64,000 bases of DNA from Crossaster papposus. Its lineage: Eukaryota > Echinodermata > Asteroidea > Velatida > Solasteridae. Below are positions 12,896 through 22,400 of the stretch, piece after piece. The translations under genes and the position numbers were made by a program. Below the pieces are notes generated by a model. That model did not search any database, was not told where the DNA came from, and was given only the letters and a program-made list of their open reading frames with translations. The DNA lies in the NCBI GenBank assembly GCA_037893245.1, contig JBAIAA010000117.1:1178001-1242000 (forward strand), written 5' to 3'. The stretch's first letter is position 1. Every line of letters begins with the position of its first letter.

Positions 12896-13487
12896 GAGAT
12901 TGCACCGCGCGCGGTACGTGCACACAACGGTTATAATTTAAAGGTCCAAACGCATGGCGTTCGTACTGCTGGGTATTACTGGGCCTAAAATACGTTGTTG
13001 CATGGACATGGTTCATCTATAAAATTCATTTCGTGGTCTGTAAACGTTAGGCCTATTCTGTTTTCAGCACGAAAGATCAATAACATTAAAAATAACATGT
13101 TAAACTTTCAAGAATACACATTGGCCATTGCATTTAAAATTGTTAAAATGTTACTGTTACTAGTAAAAACTAAAATGAAATGGGTCAACTTGTGTACGAG
13201 TTTATCTAGTCTACGAGTACGACTAGGAGTACGGGAATAGGGACATCATGTATGTAGATTATCCTTCAGTAGCTCATCTTGTTCTTTTCTCATTTTCCGT
13301 TCAGAACATATTGGGGTCTGGCTGGTACTCTTCATGTATCTGTTATACAAATAACAAACAAATGTTTTGAATGCATGTACAATGTAGTAGCTAGTTTAGT
13401 TACTATTTTTAAACTTAAATGTATTTGTGTTATAAGTTTGCAGTTTATGTACTACGCCTGTATATTGTATGTAACATGTCTAATTAC

Positions 13488-13753
13488 CGTCTGAATTTCC
13501 TCATTTGGTTCCAACCCAGGTGGCAGTCTTGCATCATGGCTAAAGCACCATCAGCAGTTGAAGTTGTGTGGTGGTTGGTCTGTGACGAACTGGATGGCAG
13601 ACACTGGTTTTCATCGTCCTGCTGGATTTCGGGAGCTCCTTTGCTGATATTTTGCCGGAAAGCTGCTATTGCAACAGTTCGTTGTCTCTTGTATGAGGTG
13701 GAGATATTTTTACTTGACTTTGATGGCTTAGTCACCTTTTGAATATGAGCAGG
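13488..13753 (-). CDS. RAG1 N-terminal-like protein, exon 2 (GGRP motif across the junction)
   Basis: This exon is inferred from a strong acceptor, a pyrimidine-rich TTTTTCTCCCAG, whose phase 0 matches exon 1. Joining exon 1 (ending TGGR) to this exon (starting PAHIQK) creates GGRP. In RAG1 the GGRPR motif, an AT-hook-like element, opens the nonamer-binding domain at the same relative place. The rest is basic and serine/threonine/glutamine-rich (KPSKSSKN, YKRQR, SSSSQTN) and ends with GALAMMQDCHLGWNQMRKFRR. A TAA follows directly, but the sequence there, ACG|GTAATT, can also be a donor. The protein therefore either ends here at about 448 residues (440 from the second ATG) or continues. I could not identify a third exon with confidence. 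Confidence 0.65.
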
Positions 13754-14049
13754 CTGGGAGAAAAATGATGCATTAAAAAAACAATTGGTTTTTTTAAACG
13801 ACACAGACCTGATCCTTCCTCGATCACTCTAAATGTCGTGTGTTTTGAAATTTTAAAATGGAATGAACTCGACTAAAGTCTAAAGTAAACAGAAGGAAAA
13901 AAAGTGAAATGAAATAATATTCATAAAATAAAATATTAATGAAATTTAATATTTACGAGATAAAATGGTATGCGATATTGTGTTACCTTATACAGTATCT
14001 TGAAATCATGTTAATTTATGTGTAAGGTAATGCCCATGTGTGTACTTAC
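13754..14049 (-). other. Intron in the RAG1-N-like gene (GT-AG, 296 bp)
   Basis: On the minus strand the donor is CGA|GTAAGT (GT at 14049-14048) and the acceptor TTTTTCTCCCAG|CC (AG at 13755-13754). Both follow phase 0. The intron is AT-rich, with runs such as AAATATTAATGAAATTTAATATT on the plus strand, in contrast to the exons. It contains no coding pattern of its own. The model is supported by the GGRP motif formed by splicing, but there is no transcript evidence. Confidence 0.65.
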
Positions 14050-15126
14050 TCGACCTCCAGTTCGTATGGGTGTGGCCATTCCTGGCTGGGCATTTTGAAG
14101 CTTGAGCCACACCCACTTGTCAGTGGCCTCTTCGATTTCAGTGGGAATCGGTTTGCCAGATTCGTGCGTTTGAGCCAGACGTTTGAGTAAACGGGCCGCA
14201 TTGGTTGGGCTTAGAATTTCAGGCTGCTCTTTCATTGGGCTTACTGGCCATTGTGATGAAGAGGCAACGGATGAGTGTTTAGCGAACTTAACTTGACAGT
14301 CGTGATGCAGTAATCGTTGAACTTTGCCAATATCGTTACACCTGGTACAGATTACATTCAGGTTTTCCAGCTGAAACCTGAGAACCCTGGGACTTTCAGT
14401 TACATCTTGAAATCTGATTTTTTGATTGCATATGGGGCAGTTTATTACTTCATTTGTTGCATACCTGTAACACAGTGTCAAACATCTTGCACAGTAATTG
14501 TGTTGGCATGGTGTTTGTACACAAGGTTGTCCAATGATGCAAAGGCAAATTCCACATGTGAAGAGTGACTGCTCCCAATCATGACCAATGATGTCAAATT
14601 CGACGGGGTATTCAATTTCAAAAGTGTCCGTTTTCACAGTTACATGCTGGAAGATGTTTCCTTCAATCAGTGAAAAGGGGAGAGGAGGAGAGGGGCTGCG
14701 ACTTTGTGAAGCTTTTGGTCTGCCACGCTTAGGTTTGCACTGTACATGTGATCCTGCTGAAATTTGTTCATTGTACAAATCACAGACGAAACAGTGGCCA
14801 GTTCTTGTATGCTTTGGCCAAGTTCTTTGAATAGGCTGCGTTCTACTCAAAGTGCTCAGAGTGTAACACCTCGTATCACTTCTACAGTGCCTTAATTTTC
14901 TGCAGCACTTTTCGCACAAATTTGATGGATGCTGATCCACACTGTCCTCCCAGGTACTTATTTCATAGATGCTAAACAACTCCTTTCTGTACTCACGCAC
15001 TAATGATATTTTACTCCTGCTTCCACGAAGAGTAATTTTAATTCTGTTCGCACAAACTCTGCAGATCTTTCCGAGTGCGTCTTGGTGGAATTTAAAACTC
15101 ATGACACTGATAAAACTTTGAATCAT
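14050..15126 (-). CDS. RAG1 N-terminal-like protein, exon 1 (zinc clusters, AT-hook, RING finger)
   Basis: The exon has 359 open codons ending at a GTAAGT donor. Residues counted from the first ATG: C22/C25 and H66/C71/C74 form a RAG1-type N-terminal cluster; the context CRVCAN and DSVDQHPSNLC resembles CRICGN and HPTEFC in vertebrate RAG1. C112/C115 is a third cluster. KRGRPK (133-138) is a canonical AT-hook. C191-x2-C194-x12-C207-x-H209-x2-C212-x2-C215-x14-C230-x2-C233 is a complete C3HC4 RING, followed by C260/C263 with H274/H275/C277, like the RAG1 zinc finger A. In RAG1 this region gives ubiquitin-ligase activity and dimerisation. Here a role in DNA binding or regulating transposition is inferred. 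An in-frame TAA lies four codons before the first ATG, which has poor context (T at -3). The second ATG at 15102 (residue 9) has G at -3 and may be the real start. Reading into the intron would add only 12 codons before a stop. Confidence 0.85.
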
Positions 15127-15133
15127 CCATGTA

Positions 15134-15142
15134 CTTTATATA
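15134..15142 (-). promoter_or_regulatory. TATA-like box before the RAG1-N-like gene
   Basis: TATATAAAG on the minus strand lies only 7 bp before the first ATG (15126). If it acts as a TATA box, transcription would start about 30 bp downstream, past the first ATG and just before the second (15102). A weak initiator-like TCAGTG with its A at 15108 fits loosely. That would give a very short 5' leader, so either the second ATG is used or the TATA match is accidental and an upstream exon exists. Confidence 0.3.
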
Positions 15143-15225
15143 ACGCTTACTAAAACTTAAGAATAACCCTCTTGAGAGAGAACAAAAACATTTCGCCTAG
15201 TGTGGTTTTTGGGAGCAACCGGTGA

Positions 15226-15286
15226 GACAACTCGACCGCGCGACACGCAATACCGCACACTACACGCTGTACACAGTCGAGTTGTC
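15226..15286. repeat. Perfect 11-bp inverted repeat
   Basis: GACAACTCGAC at 15226-15236 is the exact reverse complement of GTCGAGTTGTC at 15276-15286, separated by 39 bp. It lies about 100-160 bp upstream of the gene start. It could form a hairpin, or be a paired binding site for a dimeric DNA-binding protein such as the element's own product. Function is unknown. Confidence 0.6.
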
Positions 15287-15813
15287 CCACATTGCGTTGT
15301 TTTGTATTGCCCGCCGTTTCCGATTGTATCGCTGGTATCCGCCAACGAGCGCGCTAACTTAATGCGTCGATGGGAGCCAACACGGGACGACGTGTGAACG
15401 TCCGCGCGAATTTGGATTTGCGGGGTTCCGGGGCACATTTAACAAGGCTAAACAAACTATTTAACAAAATGTCCCACATTTTTATATATTATAAACGTAT
15501 AGTAAATGTCATTAACTTTACTGGTATGAATTTATACCGAAGGATTGAACTTTGTTTTGTTTTTACGAGTCATTTTCAAGAGCCGATAATTATTTAACGA
15601 ACGTTACGACCGATGCAATAATGTATCCAAAAGTCCTCAAAATCTGTTCTGTGTAAATATTATGCATATGCACGAGTGAAAAGTCTGTTCATTGTTAAGC
15701 TTTTATAATTTAAACTGTTTTTTAAAGTCCTTGTTACGTTTTTTATCAATTTTTACATTGTAATTAGGCGACCCTGGGCGCCGCCATCTTTGATTGGATT
15801 TTAAAAAACTATT

Positions 15814-15878
15814 GAGGGCGCTGCAGCGAGCGCTCTTTACTTTATTAGCACACATCCTATGCGCGCGGATATGCCGTG
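15814..15878 (-). repeat. Right transposon end: CACGGC, 25-bp spacer, TAATAAAGT, then GCGCCCTC
   Basis: On the minus strand the terminus reads CACGGC (15878-15873). A 25-bp spacer follows, then TAATAAAGT (15847-15839), and further in GCGCCCTC (15821-15814). The spacer is 13 bp longer than at the left end, and a further 17 bp separates the last two blocks here, where they abut on the left. The difference in the first spacer is close to that between 12- and 23-bp V(D)J signals. Outside these blocks the two ends are not alignable. Confidence 0.6.
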
Positions 15879-15882
15879 TTTA
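15879..15882. repeat. Target-site duplication, right copy (TTTA)
   Basis: This matches the TTTA at 12334-12337. The sequence after it, GCGCAGGTTGATG, is the direct continuation of the satellite unit broken on the left side. Confidence 0.85.
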
Positions 15883-16577
15883 GCGCAGGTTGATGTTGGC
15901 TCCAGATGTGGCAATAATCCACCTTATTCTTTTCCTGCTGCTGCTTCAGCGCAGGCCAATGGTGGCTCCAGATGTGGCAATATTCTACCTTATTCTTCTG
16001 CTGCTGCTACTTCAGCGCAGGTTGATGTTGGCTCCAGATGTGGCAATATTCCACCTTGTTTTTTCTGCTGCTGCTGCTTCAGCGCAGGTTGATGTTGGAG
16101 ATGTTGCAATAATCCACTATATTCTTCTCCTGCTGCTTCACCGCAGGTTGATGTTGGCTCCAGATGTGACGACATTCCTCTTCATTCTTCTGCTGCTGCT
16201 GCTTCAGTGCATGTTGATGTTGGTTCCAGATGTAGTAATATTTCACCTTATTTTTCTCCTGCTGCTTCGAGCAGGTTGCTGTTGGCTCCAGATGTGGCAA
16301 TATTCCACCTTATTCTTCTCCTGCTGCTTCAGCGCAGGTTGATGTTGGCACCAGATGTGGCAATATTCCACCTTATTCTTCTCCTGCTGCTTCAGGGCAG
16401 GTTGATGTTCGCTCCAGATGTGGCAATATTCCACCTTATTCTTCTGCTGCTTCAGGGCAGGTTCATGTTGGCTCCCGATGTGGCAATATTCCACCTTATT
16501 CTTCTCCTGCTGCTGCTTCAGCGCAGTTTGAGGTTGGCCCGAGATGTGACAATATTCCACCTTGTTCTTCTCCTGCT

Positions 16578-18462
16578 GCTTCAGCGCAGGTTGATGTTGG
16601 CTCCAGATGTGGCAATAATCCACCTTATTCTTCTCCTGCTGCTGCTTCAGCGCAGGCCGATGGTGGCTCCAGATGTGGCAATATTCCACCTTATTCTTAT
16701 GTGGCAATATTCCACCTTATTCTTCTGCTGCTGCTTCAGCGCAGGTTGATGTTGGCTCCCGATGTGGCAATATTCCACCTTATTCTTCTGCTGCTGCTGC
16801 TTCGGCGCAGGTTGATGTTGGCTCCAGATGTGGCAATAATCCACCTTATTCTTCTCCTGCTGCTGCTTCAGGGCAGGTTGATGTTCGCTCCAGATGTGGC
16901 AATATTCCACCTGATTCTTCTCCTGCTGCTACTTCAGCGCAGGTTGATGTTGCCTCCAGATGTGGCAATATTCCACCTTATTCTTCTGCTGCTGCTGCTT
17001 CAGCGCAGGTTGATGTTGGAGATGTTGCAACAATCCACTCTATTCTTCTCGTGCTGCTTCAGGGCAGGTTGATGTTCGCTCCAGATGTGGCAATATTCCA
17101 CCTTATTCTTCTCCTGCTGCTTCAGGACAGGTTGATGTTGGCTCCAGATGTGGCAATATTCCACCTTATTCTTCTGCTGCTGCTGCTTCATCGCAGGTTG
17201 ATGTTGGATTCAGATGTGACGACATTCCACTTCATTCTTCTTCTACTGCTGCTGCTGCTTCAGTGCAGGTTGATGTTGGCTCCAAATGTAGTAAAATTTC
17301 ACCATGTTTTTCTCCTGTTGCTTCGAACATGTTCGTGTTGGCTCCAGATGTGGCAATATTCCACCTTATTCTTCTCCTGCTGCTTCAGGGCATGTTCATG
17401 TTGGCTCCAGATGTGGCAATATTCCACCTTATCCTTCTCCTGCTGCTGCTTCAGCGCAGCTTGGGGTTGGCCCGAGATGTGACAATATTCCACCTTGTTC
17501 TTCTTCTGCTGCTTCAGCGCAGGTTGATGTTGGCTCCAGATGTGGCAATATTCCACCTTATTCTTCTCCTGCTGCTTCAGGGCAGGTTGATGTTCGCTCC
17601 AGATGTGGCAATATTCCACCTTATTCTTCTGCTGCTGTTACTTCAGCGCAGGTTGATGTTGGCTCCAGATGTGGCAATATTCCACCGTATTTTTCTCCTG
17701 CTGCTTCAGGGCAGGTTCATGTTGGCTCCAGATGTGGCAATATTCCGCCTTATTCTTCTCCTGCTGCTGCTTCAGCGCAGTTTGGGGTTGGCCCGAGATG
17801 TGACAATATTCCACCTTTTTTTTCTCCTGCTGCTTCAGGGCAGGTTCATGTTGGCTCCAGATGTGACGACATTCCTCTTCATTCTTCTGCTGCTGCTGCT
17901 TCAGTGCATGTTGATGTTGGTTCCAGATGTAGTAATATTTCACCTTATTTTTCTCCTGCTGCTTCGAGCAGGTTGCTGTTGGCTCCAGATGTGGCAATAT
18001 TCCACCTTATTCTTCTCCTGCTGCTTCAGGGCAGGTTGATGTTCGCTCCAGATGTGGCAATATTCCACCTGATCCTTATCCTGCTGCTGCTTCAGCGGAG
18101 GCCGATGGTGGCTCCAGATGTGGCAATAATCCACCTTATTCTTCTGCTGCTGCTACTTCAGCGCAGGTTGATGTTGGCTCCAGATGTGGCAATATTCCAC
18201 CTTATTCTTCTGCTGCCGCGGCTTCAGCGCAGGTTGATGTTGGATATGTTGCAATAATCCACTATATTCTTCTCCTGCTGCTTCAGGACAGGTTGATGTT
18301 CACGCCAGATGTGGCAATATTCCACCTTATTCTTCTCCTGCTGCTGCTTCAGCGCAAGCCGATGGTGGCTCCAGATGTGGCAATATTCCACCTTATTCTT
18401 CTGCTGCTGCTACTTCAGCGCAGGTTGATGTTGGATCCAGATGTGGCAATATTCCACCTTAT
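16578..18462. repeat. Copy of the left-array block 8951-10964, with a 129-bp deletion
   Basis: The order of units at 16578-17740 matches 8951-10110 at an offset of 7627. After about 17740 the match resumes at an offset of 7498, so two units (129 bp) are missing here. The match ends near 18462, where the left copy reads CTTATTCGTATGC. The block lies on the opposite side of the transposon from its partner. Confidence 0.7.
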
Positions 18463-19469
18463 TCTTCTGCTGCTGCTGCTTCAGCGCAGCTTGATGTTGG
18501 AGATGTTGCAATAATCCACTATATTCTTCTCCTGCTGCTTCAGCGCAGGTTGATGTTGGCTCCCGATGTGGCAATATCCCACCTTATTCTTCTGCTGCTG
18601 CTGCTTTAGCGCAGGTTGATGTTGGCTCCAGATGTGGCAATAATCCACCTTATTCTTCTCCTGCTGCTGCTTCAGCGCAGGCCGATGGTGGCTCCAGATG
18701 TGGCAATATTATACCTTATTCTTCTGCTGCTGCTACTTCAGCGCAGGTTGATGTTGGCTCCAGATGTGGCAATATTCCACCTTGTTTTTCTGCTGCTGCT
18801 GCTTCAGCGCAGGTTGATGTTGGAGATGTTGCAATAATCCACTATATTCTTCTCCTGCTGCTTCACCGCAGGTTGATGTTGGCTCCAGATGTGACGACAT
18901 TCCTCTTCATTCTTCTGCTGCTGCTGCTTCAGTGCAGGTTGATTTTGGTTCCAGATGTAGTAATATTTCACCTTATTTTTCTCCTGCTGCTTCGAGCAGG
19001 TTGCTGTTGGCTCCAGATGTGGCAATATTCCACCTTATTCTTCTCCTGCTGCTTCACGGCAGGTTGATGTTCGCTCCAGATGTGGCAATATCCCACCTGA
19101 TTCTTCTCCTGCTGCTGCTTCAGCGGAGGCCGATGGTGGCTCCAGATGTGACAATAATCCACCTTATTCTTCTGCTGCTTCTACTTCAGCGCAGGTTGAT
19201 GTTGGCTCCAGATGTGGCAATATTTCACCTTACTCTTATCCTGCTGCTTCAGGGCAGGTTGATGTTCGCTCCAGATGTGGCAGTATTCCACCTTATTCTT
19301 CTCCTGCTGCTTCAGGGCAGGTTCATGTTGGCTCCAGATGTGGCAATAATCCACCTTATTATTATCCTGCTGCTGCTTCAGCGCAGGCCGATGGTGGCTC
19401 TAGATGTGGCAATATCCCACCTTATTCTTCTGCTGCTGCTTCTTCAGCGCAGGTTGATGTTGGCTCCAC

Positions 19470-22400
19470 ATGTTGCAATATTTCACCTTATTCTTCTGCT
19501 GCTGCGGCTTCAGCGCAGGTTGATGTTGGATATGTTGCAATAATCCACTCTATTCTTCTCCTGCTGCTTCAGGACAGGTTGATGTTCGCTCCAGATGTGA
19601 CAATATTCCACCTTATTCTTCTCCTGCTGCTTCAGGGCAGGTTCATGTTGGCTCCAGATATGGCAATAATCCACCTTATTCTTCCCCTGCTGCTGCTTCA
19701 GCGCAGGCCGATGGTGGCTCCAGATGTGGCAATAATCCACCTTATTCTTCTGCTGCTGCTACTTCAGCGCAGGTTGATGTTGGCTCCAGATGTGGCAATA
19801 TTCCACCTTGTTTTTCTGCTGCTGCTGCTTCAGCGCAGGTTGATGTTGGAGATGTTGCAATAATCCACTATATTCTTCTCCTGCTGCTTCACCGCAGGTT
19901 GATGTTGGCTCCAGATGTGACGACATTCCTCTTCATTCTTCTGCTGCTGCTGCTTCAGTGCAGGTTGATGTTGGTTCCAGATATGGCAATAATCCACCTT
20001 ATTCTTCCCCTGCTGCTGCTTCAGCGCAGGCCGATGGTGGCTCCAGATGTGGCAATAATCCACCTTATTCTTCTGCTGCTGCTACTTCAGCGCAGGTTGA
20101 TGTTGGCTCCAGATGTGGCAATATTCCACCTTGTTTTTCTGCTGCTGCTGCTTCAGCGCAGGTTGATGTTGGAGATGTTGCAATAATCCACTATATTCTT
20201 CTCCTGCTGCTTCACCGCAGGTTGATGTTGGCTCCAGATGTGACGACATTCCTCTTCATTCTTCTGCTGCTGCTGCTTCAGTGCAGGTTGATGTTGGTTC
20301 CAGATGTAGTAATATTTCACCTTATTTTTCTCCTGCTGCTTCGAGCAGGTTGCTGTTGGCTCCAGATGTGGCAATATTCCACCTTATTCTTCTCCTGCTG
20401 CTTCAGGGCAGGTTGATGTTCGCTCCAGATGTGGCAATATCCCACCTGATTCTTCTCCTGCTGCTGCTTCAGCGGAGGCCGATGGTGGCTCCAGATGTGA
20501 CAATAATCCACCTTATTCTTCTGCTGCTGCTACTTCAGCGCAGGTTGATGTTGGCTCCAGATGTGGCAATATTCCACCTTACTCTTATCCTGCTGCTTCA
20601 GGGCAGGTTGATGTTCGCTCCAGATGTGGCAGTATTCCACCTTATTCTTCTCCTGCTGCTTCAGGGCAGGTTCATGTTGGCTCCAGATGTGGCAATAATC
20701 CACCTTATTATTATCCTGCTGCTGCTTCAGCGCAGGCCGATGGTGGCTCTAGATGTGGCAATATCCCACCTTATTCTTCTGCTGCTGCTTCTTCAGCGCA
20801 GGTTGATGTTGGCTCCACATGTGGCAATATTTCACCTTATTCTTCTGCTGCTGCGGCTTCAGCGCAGGTTGATGTTGGATATGTTGCAATAATCCACTCT
20901 ATTCTTCTCCTGCTGCTTCAGGACAGGTTGATGTTCGCTCCAGATGTGGCAATATTCCACCTTATTCTTCTCCTGCTGCTTCAGGGCAGGTTCATGTTGG
21001 CTCCAGATATGGCAATAATCCACCTTATTCTTCCCCTGCTGCTGCTTCAGCGCAGGCCGATGGTGGCTCCAGATGTGGCAATAATCCACCTTATTCTTCT
21101 GCTGCTGCTACTTCAGCGCAGGTTGATGTTGACTCCAGATGTGGCAATATTCCACCTTATTCTTCTGCTGCTGCTGCTTCAGCGCAGCTTGATGTTGGAG
21201 ATGTTGCAATAATCCACTATATTCTTCTCCTGCTGCTTCAGCGCAGGTTGATGTTGGCTCCAGATGTGACGACATTCCTCTTCATTCTTCTGCTGCTGCT
21301 GCTTCAGTGCAGGTTGATGTTGGTTCCAGATGTAGTAATATTTCACCTTATTTTTCTCCTGCTGCTTTGAGCAGGTTGCTGTTGGCTCCAGTTGTGGCAA
21401 TATTCCACCTTATTCTTCTCCTGCTGCTTCAGGGCAGGTTGATGTTCGCTCCAGATGTGGCAATATTCCACCTAATTCTTCTCCTGCTGCTGCTTCAGCG
21501 GAGGCTTATGGTGGCTCCAGATGTGGCAATAATCCACCTTATTCTGCTGCTGCTGCTACTTCAGCGCAGGTTGATGTTGGCTCCAGATGTGGCAATATTC
21601 CACCTTATTATTCTCCTGCTGCTTCAGGGCAGGTTCATGTTGGCTCCAGATGTGGCAATATTCCACCTTATTCTTATCCTGCTGCTTCAGGGCAGGTTGA
21701 TGTTCACTCTAGATGTGGCAATATTCCATCTTATTCTTCTACTGCTGCTTCAGGGCAGGTTCATGTTGGCTCCAGATGTGGCAATAATCCACCTTATTAT
21801 TATCCTGCTGCTGCTTCAGCGCAGGCCGATGGTAGCTCCAGATGTGGCAATATTCCACCTTATTCTTCTGCTGCTGCTACTTCAGCGCAGGTTGATGTTG
21901 GCTCCACATGTGGCAATATTTCACCTTATTCTTCTGCTGCTGCGGCTTCAGCGCAGGTTGATGTTGTATATGTTGCAATAATCCACTCTATTCTTCTCCT
22001 GCTGCTTCAGGACAGGTTGATGTTCGCTCCAGATGTGGCAATATTCCACCTTATTCTTCTCCTGCTGCTTCAGGGCAGGTTCATGTTAGCTCCAGATATG
22101 GCAATAATCCACCTTATTCTTCTCCTGCTGCTGCTTCAGCGCAGGCCGATGGTGGCTCCAGATGTGGCAATATTCCACCTTATTCTTCAGCTGCTGCTGC
22201 TTCAGCGCAGCTTGATGTTGGAGATGTTGCAATAATCCACTATATTCTTCTCCTGCTGCTTCAGCGCAGGTTGATGTTGGCTCCCGATGTGGCAATATCC
22301 CACCTTATTCTTCTGCTGCTGCTGCTTTAGCGCAGGTTGATGTTGGCTCCAGATGTGGCAATAATTCACCTTATTATTCTCCTGCTGCTGCTTCAGCGCA

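Larger units (their letters stand above)
12373..13487. other. Transposon 3' flank of the gene, apparently non-coding
   Basis: About 1.1 kb lie between the left end block and exon 2. A CRE palindrome TGACGTCA is at 12401-12408, an imperfect inverted repeat is at 12836-12895, and the rest is AT-rich. Plus-strand open frames at 12995-13240 and 13279-13494 and minus-strand ones at 12709-12927 and 12723-13016 lack domains. A possible acceptor (TATTCCCGTACTCCTAG, exon side at 13222, minus strand) would match the phase left by exon 2, but the peptide it opens is unconvincing. A transposase gene would be expected here in a full-length element. None is visible. Confidence 0.55.
15127..15813. other. 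Transposon 5' flank of the gene, no further gene seen
   Basis: The region lies between the gene start and the right end block. It holds the TATA-like box, an 11-bp perfect inverted repeat (15226-15286) and AT-rich sequence at 15450-15760. Short open frames on both strands (for example 93 codons on the minus strand at 15157-15438 and 75 on the plus strand at 15370-15597) show no recognisable motif. It is the most likely place for the promoter and 5' leader of the minus-strand gene. Confidence 0.6.
12338..15878 (-). mobile_element. DNA transposon carrying a RAG1 N-terminal-like gene (N-RAG-TP-like, Chapaev/CMC-like ends)
   Basis: This 3541-bp segment has no satellite similarity and sits inside one satellite unit. 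It begins CACGGC and ends GCCGTG, a perfect 6-bp terminal inverted repeat, and is flanked by a 4-bp direct repeat TTTA. Uninterrupted copies of the target unit (TTTA at 3847-3850, 7923-7926 and 18605-18608) show the empty site, so the borders are exact. The only convincing gene is a minus-strand, intron-containing RAG1-N-like protein that starts near the right end. No DDE transposase core is visible, so the copy looks non-autonomous or internally deleted. From memory, Chapaev/CMC elements have CAC-starting ends and 4-bp duplications, while RAG and Transib make 5-bp duplications. The assignment to Chapaev/CMC is therefore an inference from the termini alone. Intact coding sequence and perfect target duplication suggest a young insertion. 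Confidence 0.88.

Noticed and set aside
13150..13222. Possible third exon on the minus strand after CTATTCCCGTACTCCTAG
   Set aside because: The phase fits exon 2, but the opened peptide has no RAG1-like or transposase feature and ends after about 35 codons. It is kept only as a weak possibility.
13419..13742. 107-codon plus-strand open frame in the transposon
   Set aside because: It is antisense to exon 2, which has better support from splice sites and the GGRP motif. No domain was recognised.
15157..15438. 93-codon minus-strand frame upstream of the RAG1-N-like gene
   Set aside because: It has no recognisable motif, overlaps the inverted repeat and is out of context for a separate gene. 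It is more likely leader or promoter sequence.
12333..15883. Five-base target duplication, as made by RAG or Transib
   Set aside because: The bases beside TTTA differ on the two sides (CTTTA against TTTAG), and the empty-site units contain only one TTTA in GCTTTAGCG.
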